Shown here in pieces: positions 1 through 9,393 of a stretch of DNA of 64,000 bases. Origin of the DNA: Taurinivorans muris (lineage in GTDB: Bacteria; Desulfobacterota; Desulfovibrionia; Desulfovibrionales; Desulfovibrionaceae); assembly GCF_025232395.1 (NCBI RefSeq), contig NZ_CP065938.1:1550001-1614000 (forward strand), in the 5' to 3' direction. Both the position numbers and the translations under genes were made by a program. Positions within the stretch are counted from its first letter, which is position 1, and each line of letters starts with the position of its first letter. The notes beneath the pieces are model-generated. The model was given only the letters and a program-made list of their open reading frames with translations. It did no database searches and was not told the origin of the DNA.

Positions 1-2301
1 CCTGCTTTTTTTCCCGAAAGTTTTTGGGAAACGGGCATGCGTGTCGCCGTGCCTTTGGGCGGCGGAGCCGTGCGTATCGGGGTCATCCTCGCTCTGCACA
101 CGGAAAAAGACGGCGATTTTCAAATCAGGGAACTTGCTTTTCCCATGGAAGAAAAAAGCCTGCTTTCCGCTGATTACATATTGATGATCGAGCAGCTCGC
201 CAAAAAGCAGTTTGTCAGCACGGGGCGTATTTTGGGCAATGTTCTGCCAAGCAATCTCAAAACAACGAAAAATATCCGCCTGCGTGTTTTTCAGGATACG
301 CAAAAACCGAAAATCCATAAAATACGGGAAATTCCGAAGCTCAGCCAAGAAGAAAAACAAAGTCTCGCAAACGCTTTTCTTGAAAACAAAGCCCAAATCT
401 TAGAAATGGCGGAAGACACAAGCCTTACGGAAAGAATTTGCCTTTTGGCGGAACCGCCTTGGAATATCCGCGCAAACGCCAATAAGCAAAGGGAAATTTT
501 AGATTTTTTGGCAGATAACGGAAGCATGGTCCGCAATGCGTTTCAAAAAAAATTTCCGGATCACGGTCAAGCGCTGAACACTCTCATAAAAAACGCCATG
601 GTCGGCATTACCGCCCTTGAGCAGGAAGAAAAACTCAATGAAGAGTTTCTTCCCCCTCCCATGCCCCGTTTTACCCTCAATGCAAAGCAAAACGAAATTT
701 ATCAAGCATTAAGCCCCTATTTGGACGCGGAAAACAAAGAAAGCAAAACAGCTTTGCTGTTCGGGGTCACCGGAAGCGGCAAAACAGCCCTTTATCTCGA
801 ACTCGCCCAAAAAGCCCTGCAAGAAAAAAAATCCGTGCTTTTGCTCGCTCCGGAAGTCGCCATAGCCCTGAAACTCCGCCAAGACGCCATGAACAGAAAT
901 ATGCCCGTAACCCTCTATCACGGTTACCAAAGCCCGAAGCAAAAAGAACGCACCTTTAAAGAATGCGCCAAAAGCCAAAACGCACATTTCATCATCGGCA
1001 CGCGTTCGGCGCTCTTTCTGCCTCTGCAAAATATCGGACTAATTATTTTGGATGAGGAACACGACGATTCTTTCAAACAGGACGAGGGGCTTTCATACCA
1101 TGCGAAAGATATCGCTTGGTACAGAACCCATAAAAACCGCGGGCTTTTTCTCATGGGTTCCGCAACGCCTGACATCAAATCCTATTACGCCACGGAGCAA
1201 AACCTCTATGAACGCTTTGAAATGCAAGAACGCATAGGCAGCGCTTCCCTTCCCGAAACAGAACTTGCCGACATCAGCCAAACAACGCAAAGCTTCGCTC
1301 CGCAAACAATCCTCGCCCTCAAAGACTGCATAAACAAAGGCGAACAAGCCGTCATCCTCCTGAACAGACGCGGTTACGCTCCGCTCATGTTCTGCGTGGA
1401 ATGCAAAAAGACAGCCCGCTGCCCCAACTGCGACATTTCCTTATCCTATCACAAAAAAAGGGAAATCTTATCCTGCCATTACTGCGGATATATACGCCAT
1501 GTGCCGAGCCCCTGCCCCGAATGCGGAAACATGCACGGCATTCCCATAGGCGACGGCACGGAACGCATTGAAGAACAAATTACGGAACTTTTTCAAAACA
1601 GCGGCTCTTTTCCGCCGAAAGTCCTGCGGCTGGATAAGGACAGCACCCGCCGTGAAGGAAAAATGGAAGAAATTTTAAACGCTTTCGCCAAACAGGAAGC
1701 GCAAATCCTTGTGGGAACGCAAATGCTTTCCAAAGGACACCATTTTCCAAACGTCACGCTCGCCGTCATTCTTGACGCCGATTTAGGAATAAATTTTCCC
1801 GATTACAAGGCATTGGAACGCACGTTCCAGCTTATCACGCAAGCTTCCGGACGTGCCGGGCGCGGTGACAAGAAAGGACGCGTGATCATTCAGACCCGCG
1901 ACACGCAAAACCCCTTTTGGCAGCATATTTTAAAAGGAAATTATTTGACTTTTTACGCCCAAGAAATTTCCCGGCGCAAAAAACGGAGCTATCCGCCCTT
2001 TGCCAAACTCGCCCTTATCCGCTGTTCGTTTCCGAAAGAAAAGGCGGAAGCCAGACAAATTTGGGAAAATTTCAGCAAAGAAATCAAACAAAAAGCTGCG
2101 CAGACGGGCATACGGGCGACAGGCTCCATTCCCGCACCGCTCGCTCTTCTGCAAGGCAGGCTCCGCTTTCAATGCTTCATACGGGCGGAAAACTGGAATG
2201 CCGTCAGAACGCTCTACGCCTCCTGCCTGCCCAAACAAAACATTTTGCAAAATAACGATATGCGCCTGAGCCTGGACCTCGACCCCACCAATATGCTTTG
2301 A
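1..2301 (+). CDS. priA: Primosomal protein N' (PriA replication restart helicase), 5' end outside window
   Basis: Superfamily 2 DNA helicase that reloads the replisome at stalled forks. The frame stays open to base 1, and the residues before the first ATG (base 37) continue the usual PriA N-terminal beta-barrel, so the true start lies upstream and the gene is cut by the window. Visible are Walker A GVTGSGKT (bases 763-786), the DEEH box (about 1051-1062), and eight cysteines in CxxC pairs forming the zinc-binding insert (about 1393-1535). The helicase C-terminal region carries GTQMLSKGHHFP and QASGRAGRG. The family is about 730-800 residues, so little is missing. Identification is secure. Confidence 0.96.
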   Translation, partial: PAFFPESFWETGMRVAVPLGGGAVRIGVILALHTEKDGDFQIRELAFPMEEKSLLSADYILMIEQLAKKQFVSTGRILGNVLPSNLKTTKNIRLRVFQDTQKPKIHKIREIPKLSQEEKQSLANAFLENKAQILEMAEDTSLTERICLLAEPPWNIRANANKQREILDFLADNGSMVRNAFQKKFPDHGQALNTLIKNAMVGITALEQEEKLNEEFLPPPMPRFTLNAKQNEIYQALSPYLDAENKESKTALLFGVTGSGKTALYLELAQKALQEKKSVLLLAPEVAIALKLRQDAMNRNMPVTLYHGYQSPKQKERTFKECAKSQNAHFIIGTRSALFLPLQNIGLIILDEEHDDSFKQDEGLSYHAKDIAWYRTHKNRGLFLMGSATPDIKSYYATEQNLYERFEMQERIGSASLPETELADISQTTQSFAPQTILALKDCINKGEQAVILLNRRGYAPLMFCVECKKTARCPNCDISLSYHKKREILSCHYCGYIRHVPSPCPECGNMHGIPIGDGTERIEEQITELFQNSGSFPPKVLRLDKDSTRREGKMEEILNAFAKQEAQILVGTQMLSKGHHFPNVTLAVILDADLGINFPDYKALERTFQLITQASGRAGRGDKKGRVIIQTRDTQNPFWQHILKGNYLTFYAQEISRRKKRSYPPFAKLALIRCSFPKEKAEARQIWENFSKEIKQKAAQTGIRATGSIPAPLALLQGRLRFQCFIRAENWNAVRTLYASCLPKQNILQNNDMRLSLDLDPTNML

Positions 2302-2437
2302 TTCTTTTTGCGTTGCTCCATATTTTCCCCAAAAAAAGCCTATAAGCCCAACATATTATGATAACCTGCAAATAATTTATAAAAGCCTGCCCTTATCGCT
2401 TGCTGTCAGATTTTAAAGCGGTTTGAGAAAACGGGCT

Positions 2438-2710
2438 CTAGTTATTTTTTGGATTTCGATAAAAATTTTCATGAGAATCTAACCCAATAATGTAAGAATA
2501 AGAGTATGTTCTTCAAAACTGTAAGCAAGCAGCATCAATTGCGTTGAGATTTTAAATTTATATACTCTGACGATATTCAAATCTCCTTTTTTCAATATTC
2601 CAAGCTTAGGGTCTTTCATACTATCCCGAATTGCTTCATTAACCGCTTTCAACTGGTTTTCATGCAGCTTTTTATACGCTTTTTTAAATGTGTTTGTTTG
2701 AAACCTGCAT
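2438..2710 (-). pseudogene. Frameshifted RelE/ParE-type toxin gene
   Basis: Immediately downstream of the ParD-like antitoxin, the minus strand encodes a RelE/ParE-like protein. Its central frame reads FKKAYKKLHENQLKAVNEA, then KKGDLNIVRVYKF and QLMLLAYSFEEHTLILTLLG, and stops at 2479-2481. In the next frame the family's closing motif continues as LDSHENFYRNPKNN to a stop at 2438-2440, so one base appears to be lost near 2482. The only nearby ATG (2708-2710) is out of frame with the body, pointing to a second frameshift at the 5' end. The toxin is therefore probably inactive, unless sequencing errors explain both shifts. Family assignment is from recognised motifs, not from a search. Confidence 0.68.
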
Positions 2711-2711
2711 A

Positions 2712-2939
2712 TTACTCATTGCGAAACTCAAAAGCTGAAATTTGTCCTTGTTTAACTTCTTCCTGAGCCAGCAAACAATCTTTTATAACGTCTAAGGACA
2801 AATCAGGATTATCCTCCGCACAGCGCCCGAGCATAGCCCAGTATTCAATTTGCTTGGGAACAGTCCGCATATTGATTTTGGCATATTTTTCCGCTTGGTT
2901 AATAAATTCTTTAGACAATCGTATTGCTACACTTGACAT
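2712..2939 (-). CDS. ParD-like antitoxin
   Basis: A 75-residue protein starting MSSVAIRLSKEFINQAEKYA, the beta-strand plus helix opening of ribbon-helix-helix ParD-like antitoxins; the rest is the acidic, helical toxin-binding part. The start at 2939 is preferred over the longer frame because AAAAGGAG lies just upstream. Its stop abuts the remains of a RelE/ParE-type toxin, the usual antitoxin-first order. If the toxin is dead, this is an orphan antitoxin that may still autoregulate or counter related toxins. The family is clear; the target is unknown. Confidence 0.75.
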   Translation of the reverse strand: MSSVAIRLSKEFINQAEKYAKINMRTVPKQIEYWAMLGRCAEDNPDLSLDVIKDCLLAQEEVKQGQISAFEFRNE

Positions 2940-3153
2940 GATTTTCTCCTTTTTATTGCATACCAAATCATTTTATTGCAATATGCAACATTATGCAACA
3001 CTGTATCCGGCAAATTCATCCCTTTTCGTTTAAAACACGCCGGACGGGGAGCTTGAGTTTTATTCCGTTTTGCACCATACTGAAACCGGCTGTTGTCCAT
3101 AAAAAAATTTTACAAAAACCATTCATGACACCGCCGACGGGCAGGAAAGACAT

Positions 3154-3990
3154 ATGATACGCGAAATGCAGTTTGCAGGTTTGTTTTATGAAGAAAATGA
3201 AATACAGCTTGAAAAAAACATGCAGGCATTTTTTCAGGGGAAATTTTCTTTCAACGGCAACGCGGCGGAAAATACTTTAAAATTCCAAACAAAGCAAAAA
3301 ACGAGAATTTGCCTTCTCCCCCATGCCGGACATATCTATTCGGGAAAAATCACCGCAGAAACACTGGCGGAAATACATCTGCCCCGCAAGCTCATCATGC
3401 TGTGCCCGAACCATACGGGACTGGGCAGACACGGGGCGGTTTGGGAAAGCGGCGCGTTCACGACCCCGTTCGGGCGGGTGCCCGTAGCCGAAGATATTGC
3501 GGACAGGCTCCTGAAAACAAAATGGTTCCGCAAAGATTACCTGGCACATCAAAAAGAACATTCCATAGAGGTTATTTTGCCTTTTTTACAATATACCATG
3601 GGGGAAGAACTTGAAATCGTCCCTGTTTCTCTGGCAGGCATAGAAAATTTACCCCAAATGGCGGAAAGCATATCGCAATGCATGCAGGAACATGAAGAAA
3701 CCGGACTTGTCGTCAGTTCGGATATGAACCACTTTGCCGCAGAAAAAGAAAACAAGCGCAAAGATTTCCTGGCATTGGACGCCATACGCGCCATGAATGA
3801 AAAAGCCCTCATCCGGACCGTTATCGAAAATGACATCAGCATGTGCGGAGTGCTTGGAGCATATGTCGCCGTGCTTGCCGCCAAAAAATTAAACTTGCAA
3901 AACTGCCGTCTTGCCGGTTATGATACTTCGGCAAGCGTTTCCGGCGACACAAGCCGGGTTGTGGGGTATGCGGGGCTGTATTTTTATTGA
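3154..3990 (+). CDS. amrB: Memo-like protein (AmmeMemoRadiSam system protein B family)
   Basis: A 278-residue member of the MEMO1 family, related in fold to class III extradiol dioxygenases. The family hallmarks are present: PHAGHIYSGK early, then CPNHTGLG, HSIEVILPFLQ in the middle, and a conserved SSDMNHF. These histidines correspond to the putative metal site. In bacteria the gene is often near AMMECR1 and radical SAM partners; neither is in this window. A GGAAAGA ribosome-binding site precedes the ATG. The biochemical role in bacteria is unsettled, so the name describes family only. Confidence 0.88.
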   Translation: MIREMQFAGLFYEENEIQLEKNMQAFFQGKFSFNGNAAENTLKFQTKQKTRICLLPHAGHIYSGKITAETLAEIHLPRKLIMLCPNHTGLGRHGAVWESGAFTTPFGRVPVAEDIADRLLKTKWFRKDYLAHQKEHSIEVILPFLQYTMGEELEIVPVSLAGIENLPQMAESISQCMQEHEETGLVVSSDMNHFAAEKENKRKDFLALDAIRAMNEKALIRTVIENDISMCGVLGAYVAVLAAKKLNLQNCRLAGYDTSASVSGDTSRVVGYAGLYFY

Positions 3991-4172
3991 TTTCGTTTCT
4001 CCTTGCCGCTCCTGACCGCAGCCGGCGGGCAGGCAAATCCATGCATGCGCCGTTAAAAAAGCTAATATGGTTTGCAGCAATTCGGAAAAAACATCTTGTC
4101 ATGAAAACAAGGGACACAAATCACCAAATTCAGGTTTTTTCCTGTATGCCGGTCAAATGAAAAGGAGTTGCC

Positions 4173-5363
4173 ATGCTCTCGAAAAGAATGAATAAACTGG
4201 GAACGGAAAATGCGTTTCAAGTCGCCTTGCGGGCAGCCAGACACCAAGAAGAGGGAAATATTGTTTATCCGTTCCATTTGGGCGATTTAAATTTTAAAAC
4301 TCCAGAACCTGTGACGGAAGCGATGTTCAAAGCCGTACGGGACGGAAAAACCGGCTATTGCCCCGCTGCCGGCATCATGCCTCTTCGGGCAGCCCTTGCG
4401 GAAGAAATCAACGCCACCCGCAAAACGGCTTTCACGCCTGAAAGCGTTCTTATCCAAACCGGAGGCAAGCCTGTCATCGCCAAATTTCTGCTCGGCTTCA
4501 TGAACGAGGGCGACGAAGTCCTGTTCCCGAACCCCGGTTTTCCGATTTATGAATCATTTATCGAATTTCTAGGCGGAACGGCGAAACCCTATGGCTTTTT
4601 GGAAACGGAACGGGGATACGCCATTGACATTGAAGCCTTGGAAAAAGCCATTACCCCGAAAACGACCTGTATCATCGTCAATGACTTTCAAAACCCTACG
4701 GGATCGGAAGCAAGCAAGGAAGAACGTGAAAAACTGGCGGAACTGATTTTAAAACATAATTTGACGGCGCTCATAGACGAGGCGTATTTCGATATCCGCT
4801 ACGAGGGAAAATCAACGTCCGTTTTAGAAATTGAGGAAGTCCGCGAACATTGCGTCCTGCTTTACACGTTTTCCAAAAAATTCGCCATGACCGGCTGGCG
4901 CGTGGGAGCGATGATCGCACCTGAAAAATATATCCCGCAGCTTTCAAAACTCAATGTCAACATAGAATCATGCACCCCGCATTTCACCCAATACGGAGCT
5001 TTGGCTGCCCTCGCCCTGCCTGAAAGCGAAAATAAGAAAATCATTGACGAGCTGCGCATACGCCGTGATTTGGCGGTAACATTGCTCAACGAAGTTGACG
5101 GCGTCCACTGTCCGAGTCCGAACTGCGCTTTTTATCTGTATCCCAATGTGACCAAACTCATGGCGAAAAAAGGCTTCGGCGGCGATTACGCCGCATTTGC
5201 GGAAGATGTGCTTGTAAAGACAGGTGTTTCTTTTTGCACCCGCGAACATTTCGGCAAAAAGCAAGCCCATGAAACGGAAAACTTCGTCCGCCTGGCTTTT
5301 TCCGGCGTCAATGCGGAACAAATCGCAAAAGCCTGCAAGGCGTTAAAAGAATACGCCCAATGA
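4173..5363 (+). CDS. Pyridoxal-phosphate class I/II aminotransferase
   Basis: A 396-residue fold-type I aminotransferase. The N-terminal substrate-pocket loop has HLGDLNFKTP, the cofactor-binding area has QTGGKPVIAK, the conserved Asn is in NDFQNPTG, the Asp in ALIDEAYFD, and the Schiff-base lysine is in TFSKKFAMTGWRVG. It resembles aspartate or aromatic aminotransferases, but the specificity cannot be read from the sequence. AAAGGAG lies before the ATG. Directly after its stop sits a short copy of its own 5' coding region, the trace of a tandem paralogue. Confidence 0.9.
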   Translation: MLSKRMNKLGTENAFQVALRAARHQEEGNIVYPFHLGDLNFKTPEPVTEAMFKAVRDGKTGYCPAAGIMPLRAALAEEINATRKTAFTPESVLIQTGGKPVIAKFLLGFMNEGDEVLFPNPGFPIYESFIEFLGGTAKPYGFLETERGYAIDIEALEKAITPKTTCIIVNDFQNPTGSEASKEEREKLAELILKHNLTALIDEAYFDIRYEGKSTSVLEIEEVREHCVLLYTFSKKFAMTGWRVGAMIAPEKYIPQLSKLNVNIESCTPHFTQYGALAALALPESENKKIIDELRIRRDLAVTLLNEVDGVHCPSPNCAFYLYPNVTKLMAKKGFGGDYAAFAEDVLVKTGVSFCTREHFGKKQAHETENFVRLAFSGVNAEQIAKACKALKEYAQ

Positions 5364-5370
5364 ACGGACC

Positions 5371-5420
5371 GGAAACGGAAAATGCGTTTCAAGTCGCCCT
5401 GCGGGCTGTCAAGCACCAAT
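5371..5420 (+). pseudogene. 5' fragment of a second aminotransferase copy
   Basis: These 50 bases match about 43 of 50 positions with 4199-4248, inside the 5' end of the adjacent aminotransferase, and would encode ENAFQVALRAVKHQ in the same frame sense. Similarity stops at about 5420, where A/T-richer sequence leading to the LysR/LysE pair begins. The simplest reading is that a tandem aminotransferase duplicate was lost or replaced when the LysR/LysE segment arrived. Confidence 0.7.
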
Positions 5421-5510
5421 GTTCATACCATTTAAAATGTGGTGATAGGAAAAATTCTGATTAATGAATGTTAGAACGGGAAAAATGCCCGGTTAAAAGG
5501 TAGTGATAAC

Positions 5511-6419
5511 ATGACGATACAACAGTTGAAATATATCATTGCTGTTGTTGAGAACGGTTCAATTACAGAAGCAGCCAAAAAACTGTATATTTCACAGCCA
5601 AGTCTCTCAAATGCCATCAAAGATATTGAAAAAGAAGCAGATATAACCATCTTTATTCGGAGCCGTTCTGGTATTGCATTATCGAAGGAAGGTGCAGAGT
5701 TTGTAGGATATGCCCGGCAGGTAATCCAGCAAATGGAGTTATTAGAGGACAAATACATCTCTCATCTGCCCCCAAAAACCAGATTTGGAGTTTCAACGCA
5801 GCACTACACTTTTACAACGAACGCTTTTGTTGAAATGGTAGAGCAGTTTGGACAAGAACGCTTTGAATTTATTTTGAATGAGACACAGCTCCACCAAATT
5901 ATTAAAGACGTCAAAAACCAGTTTAGCGATTTAGGCATTCTTTATCTCTGCAAGAACAATGAGGCGGTTATTCGCAGAACGTTGGAAGAAGCAAAACTGG
6001 TTTTTTATGAATTATTCACCGCCAAGCCTCATGTGTTTATGCGATCTGCGCACCCTTTGGCTGAAAAACAATTCGTTACGCTAAAAGAACTTGAACAATA
6101 TCCACGGCTTAATTTTATACAGGGCAACTATGAATCTTCTTATTTTGCAGAAGAATTGTTCAGTGCGGTTCCGACAGAAAAAATAATTAAAGTGAGTGAC
6201 AGAGGCGCCATTGTCAATTTAATGATCGGTATGGACGCTTACACCATATCAAGCGGCATTTTCCCAAGATATTTACAGGGGGATACAATCATTGCGGTTC
6301 CACTTGCGGAAGACGAAAAAATGCACATTGGATATATTTTGAACGAGAAACAGGAGTTATCTGAATTAGGGCGACTATATGTGAATGCCCTGAAAAAATA
6401 CGGTAACCCATCCATATAG
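5511..6419 (+). CDS. LysR-family transcriptional regulator
   Basis: A 302-residue LysR regulator. Residues 1-60 form the winged helix-turn-helix (QQLKYIIAVVENGSITEAAK, then SQPSLSNAIKDIE), followed by a linker helix and a periplasmic-binding-like effector domain. It is co-directional with the LysE-type exporter 85 bases downstream, which suggests control of that exporter by its own substrate. Base composition is visibly more A/T-rich than the neighbours and the protein resembles Gram-positive (Clostridia-like) regulators, so transfer is likely. The effector is unknown. Confidence 0.88.
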   Translation: MTIQQLKYIIAVVENGSITEAAKKLYISQPSLSNAIKDIEKEADITIFIRSRSGIALSKEGAEFVGYARQVIQQMELLEDKYISHLPPKTRFGVSTQHYTFTTNAFVEMVEQFGQERFEFILNETQLHQIIKDVKNQFSDLGILYLCKNNEAVIRRTLEEAKLVFYELFTAKPHVFMRSAHPLAEKQFVTLKELEQYPRLNFIQGNYESSYFAEELFSAVPTEKIIKVSDRGAIVNLMIGMDAYTISSGIFPRYLQGDTIIAVPLAEDEKMHIGYILNEKQELSELGRLYVNALKKYGNPSI

Positions 6420-6504
6420 TTTTAACCTATGGATAAGCATTTCTAAATAGAATTTTCTATGAATAGAAAGACATGATATACTGATTGGCATGGAGGAAAA
6501 ATTC

Positions 6505-7089
6505 ATGCCGATCTATATTCTAACCAGTTTTTTCTTATATTGTATCATCAACGCTTTTACACCGGGACCGGGAAACATTCTCGCGCTGAATACAGTAACA
6601 AATTATGGATGGAAAAAGGGAAAACCGCTCTTTTCAGGAATAATTGCAGGCTATTATGTCGTTCAGACCATTTGTGCAATATTTGTTTTCGGAATAAGCA
6701 GCTTTCTCCCTAATGTTTTGAATATTTTAAAATATATCGGAGCAGCCTATATTTTGTGGTTAGCTTTTCATATTGCTGTAAGTAAACCCGATATGGGCAA
6801 CGACAGCAAATCAGCATCTTTTATAAAAGGCTTTATGCTTCAATTTGTGAATGTCAAAATATATATGTTTGGCATTACCGCGTTGACAGGCTACATTACC
6901 GATTACAGCACATCCCTTGGCATTTTGTTATTATTCGAAATGATTATCGCAACGATTGGAGCTGTTGCAACGATAACGTGGATCGGATTAGGAATACTGA
7001 TTCAAAAATATTACCTCAAATACTATCAGATGATAAATATTGTGCTTGCATTAACGTTGCTGGAATGTGTTTATGGTATGCTAAAGTAA
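6505..7089 (+). CDS. LysE/RhtB-family amino-acid exporter
   Basis: A 194-residue inner-membrane protein with about six hydrophobic segments and the family opening TPGPGNILALNT. The start at 6505 is chosen because GGAGG, spaced correctly for it, lies inside the longer frame's first codons (from 6490). Family members export amino acids such as lysine, threonine or leucine by proton exchange; the substrate here cannot be told. Paired with the upstream LysR gene and sharing its A/T-rich composition, it looks like half of an acquired two-gene module. Confidence 0.85.
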   Translation: MPIYILTSFFLYCIINAFTPGPGNILALNTVTNYGWKKGKPLFSGIIAGYYVVQTICAIFVFGISSFLPNVLNILKYIGAAYILWLAFHIAVSKPDMGNDSKSASFIKGFMLQFVNVKIYMFGITALTGYITDYSTSLGILLLFEMIIATIGAVATITWIGLGILIQKYYLKYYQMINIVLALTLLECVYGMLK

Positions 7090-7256
7090 AAGGTTTTGTC
7101 TTTAAAACAATCAAAGGTTTGCCCATAAATTTTCAAAAAGGCAAAACTCACTCCCTTATTGATGAAAAGTGAAAATATCAGGCAAGTTTTTTCAAAAAAC
7201 GTGTATTGTCTTCCCAACGGCTTTTAGTAAAGTGAGAAAAACGAAAAGGAGCTGAC

Positions 7257-7796
7257 ATGGGTAAAAACGTTTTAATACTTTCGGCAAGCCCGAGGAAAAA
7301 CGGCAATTCCGAAACCCTTGCCGACGCTTTCATACGCGGTGCGGAAGAAGCCGGGAATACTGCTGAAAAAATCTGCTTATACGATAAAAACATCGGTTTT
7401 TGCAAGGGCTGTCTTTCCTGCCAAAAAACAAGACGCTGCACAATCCAAGACGACGCAAACGCCATTATTGGAAAAATGAAACAAGCAGATGTCATGGTGT
7501 TCGCAACCCCGATTTATTATTATGAAATGTGCGGACAAATGAAAACCATGCTTGACAGGACAAATCCGCTGTACGGCACGGATTATCTTTTTCGGGACAT
7601 TTATCTTCTTGCGGCTGCCGCCGAAGATGACGGACATGCCACCGACGGTGCCGTGCAAGGACTTTCAGGCTGGACAGCGTGCTATCCGAAATCCCGTTTA
7701 GCAGGCGTTGTCTTTTGCGGCGGAGTGAATGCCGTTGGAGAAATCAAAGGAAACAGAAAACTCATTGAAGCCTATGAAATGGGCAAAAATGTTTAG
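7257..7796 (+). CDS. Flavodoxin-fold NAD(P)H-dependent FMN oxidoreductase
   Basis: A 179-residue protein of the iron-sulfur flavoprotein/NADPH-dependent FMN reductase type. The FMN phosphate loop reads SASPRKNGNSETLADAF at residues about 9-25. CKGCLSCQKTRRC (residues about 49-61) is the cysteine cluster typical of the iron-sulfur flavoprotein branch. ATPIYYYEMCGQMK is the second flavin loop. Located 9 bases before a secreted hydrolase, it probably forms a two-gene operon with it. The physiological acceptor is unknown. Confidence 0.85.
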   Translation: MGKNVLILSASPRKNGNSETLADAFIRGAEEAGNTAEKICLYDKNIGFCKGCLSCQKTRRCTIQDDANAIIGKMKQADVMVFATPIYYYEMCGQMKTMLDRTNPLYGTDYLFRDIYLLAAAAEDDGHATDGAVQGLSGWTACYPKSRLAGVVFCGGVNAVGEIKGNRKLIEAYEMGKNV

Positions 7797-7805
7797 GAGC
7801 AAACT

Positions 7806-8897
7806 ATGAAACGCACGCTTATGGGATTATTTTTTATCGCAGGGCTTTTTCTGGCTTTGAACGCCGCCGCCGAGGCGCCTAAAAATGCCGCAAACTTAAA
7901 AGGAACAGTGATCATGAAAACAAAAGAACTGAACTTAACGGATGAATGGGACAAAACCTTTCCTAAAAGCGAAAAGGTAAACCACAAAAAAGTAACGTTC
8001 GTCAACCGCTACGGCATAACGCTTGCAGCTGACATGTACCAACCTAAAAACGCCAAAGGAAAATTGCCCGCCCTTGCGGTGAGCGGTCCTTTCGGGGCGG
8101 TGAAAGAGCAGGCTTCCGGACTTTACGCCCAGACAATGGCGGAAAGAGGCTTTTTAACGCTTGCCTTCGACCCATCTTATACGGGCGAAAGCGGCGGCGA
8201 ACCGCGTTATATCGTATCACCCGATATCAACACTGAAGATTTCAGTGCCGCAATCGACTTTCTGTCAACAAACGACATGGTCGATTCCGAGCGCATCGGC
8301 ATCATCGGCATCTGCGGCTGGGGAGGTCTCGCCATAAACGCCGCATCCGCCGACCCACGTATTAAAGCGACCGTGGCGTCCACGATGTACGACATGAGCC
8401 GTGTAAATGCCAATGGTTATTTCGATGCGGACGACAGCGCCGAAGCCCGCAACAAACTTCGTAAGGCTCTTGCCGCACAGCGTACCGAAGATTATCGCAA
8501 CGGCTTTCAGAAGGCCGCCGGGGGCGTTCCGGATGTGCTGCCCGCTGACGCACCTCAGTTCCTGAAAGATTATTACGATTATTACAAAACGCAGCGCGGT
8601 TACCATCCCCGCTCGCTCAACTCCAATCAGGGAAGAAACGCCACGGCTCCGATACCGTTCATCACTTTTCCGCTTATGAGCCGCGCGGACGAGATTGAGA
8701 ATGCCGTGTTGATAATTCACGGCGAAAATGCCCATTCACGCTACTTCGGCGAGGATGCCTTCAAAAAACTGCGGGGCGACAACAAGGAATTGATGATTAT
8801 CCCCGGCGCCGTGCACACGGATTTATACGACAGGACGGACATCATTCCCTTTGACACGATAGAGGCGTTTTTCAGAAAAAATTTAACACAAAAATAA
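7806..8897 (+). CDS. Exported alpha/beta hydrolase (dienelactone hydrolase-like)
   Basis: A 363-residue protein with an N-terminal signal peptide (hydrophobic core at residues about 5-20, Ala-rich cleavage area near 23), so periplasmic or envelope-located. The catalytic elbow is GICGWGG, with Cys where most hydrolases have Ser, as in dienelactone hydrolases. The likely acid is in the IIHGENAHS segment and the His in PGAVHTDLYD. It follows the FMN reductase gene by 9 bases and ends before a strong terminator. The substrate is unknown. Confidence 0.78.
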   Translation: MKRTLMGLFFIAGLFLALNAAAEAPKNAANLKGTVIMKTKELNLTDEWDKTFPKSEKVNHKKVTFVNRYGITLAADMYQPKNAKGKLPALAVSGPFGAVKEQASGLYAQTMAERGFLTLAFDPSYTGESGGEPRYIVSPDINTEDFSAAIDFLSTNDMVDSERIGIIGICGWGGLAINAASADPRIKATVASTMYDMSRVNANGYFDADDSAEARNKLRKALAAQRTEDYRNGFQKAAGGVPDVLPADAPQFLKDYYDYYKTQRGYHPRSLNSNQGRNATAPIPFITFPLMSRADEIENAVLIIHGENAHSRYFGEDAFKKLRGDNKELMIIPGAVHTDLYDRTDIIPFDTIEAFFRKNLTQK

Positions 8898-8917
8898 CAT
8901 AATCCATATTGCCTTGT

Positions 8918-8950
8918 AAAAAGCCGTCCGCAGCAGGGCGGCTTTTTTTT
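8918..8950 (+). terminator. Rho-independent terminator after the hydrolase gene
   Basis: AAGCCGTCC, a short GCAGCA loop, then GGGCGGCTT form a stem followed by eight T, 20 bases after the hydrolase stop. One U-G-type mismatch in the stem; otherwise canonical. Confidence 0.85.
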
Positions 8951-9393
8951 AACGGGATTTTTGGTCCGCAAAATTTTCCGCCGGATTTTTTGCCGCATAT
9001 CAACCGCTCTTCGGATTTTCAAACAATCATTTCAATAAACCGGACAAACTTCGCCCGGAAAAACAACGCCGTCCCGCCGTTAAAATTTCCAGCCGCGGAA
9101 ATTTGCGAAGAGAACATACGGAAAAAATACATTGCTGCAGCATGGCAGACGGTTATAAAAAAACGGATTATCGGCACATAAGAAAATTTTTTATCATACT
9201 GTAAAAAATATCGCAAAAAACAAGCTATGGTTTCACCATGATTTCAAACCGTCAATCAATAAAAAGAAGCCGTTGACAATAAAAAGCAATGAGCGAATAA
9301 ACGGATACCGGCAATAAAAAAGCACGCAGGCTGTATTTTCCCTGCGCGCTTTTCGCATATCAAAAATCGCCCAATCGTACGGCAATTAAAAAA
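8951..9393. other. Intergenic region without a supported gene
   Basis: No reading frame here has a ribosome-binding site or a recognisable family. A perfect inverted repeat AAATTTCC-AGCCGC-GGAAATTT is at 9083-9104, of unknown role. The right end holds the terminator of the leftward RRM gene. Confidence 0.6.
9315..9354 (-). terminator. Terminator of the RRM protein gene (possibly bidirectional)
   Basis: The stem AAGCGCGCAGG/CCTGCGTGCTT with a run of T on the minus strand lies about 40 bases after the RRM gene stop. A shorter T run on the plus strand could let it work in both directions. Confidence 0.75.
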
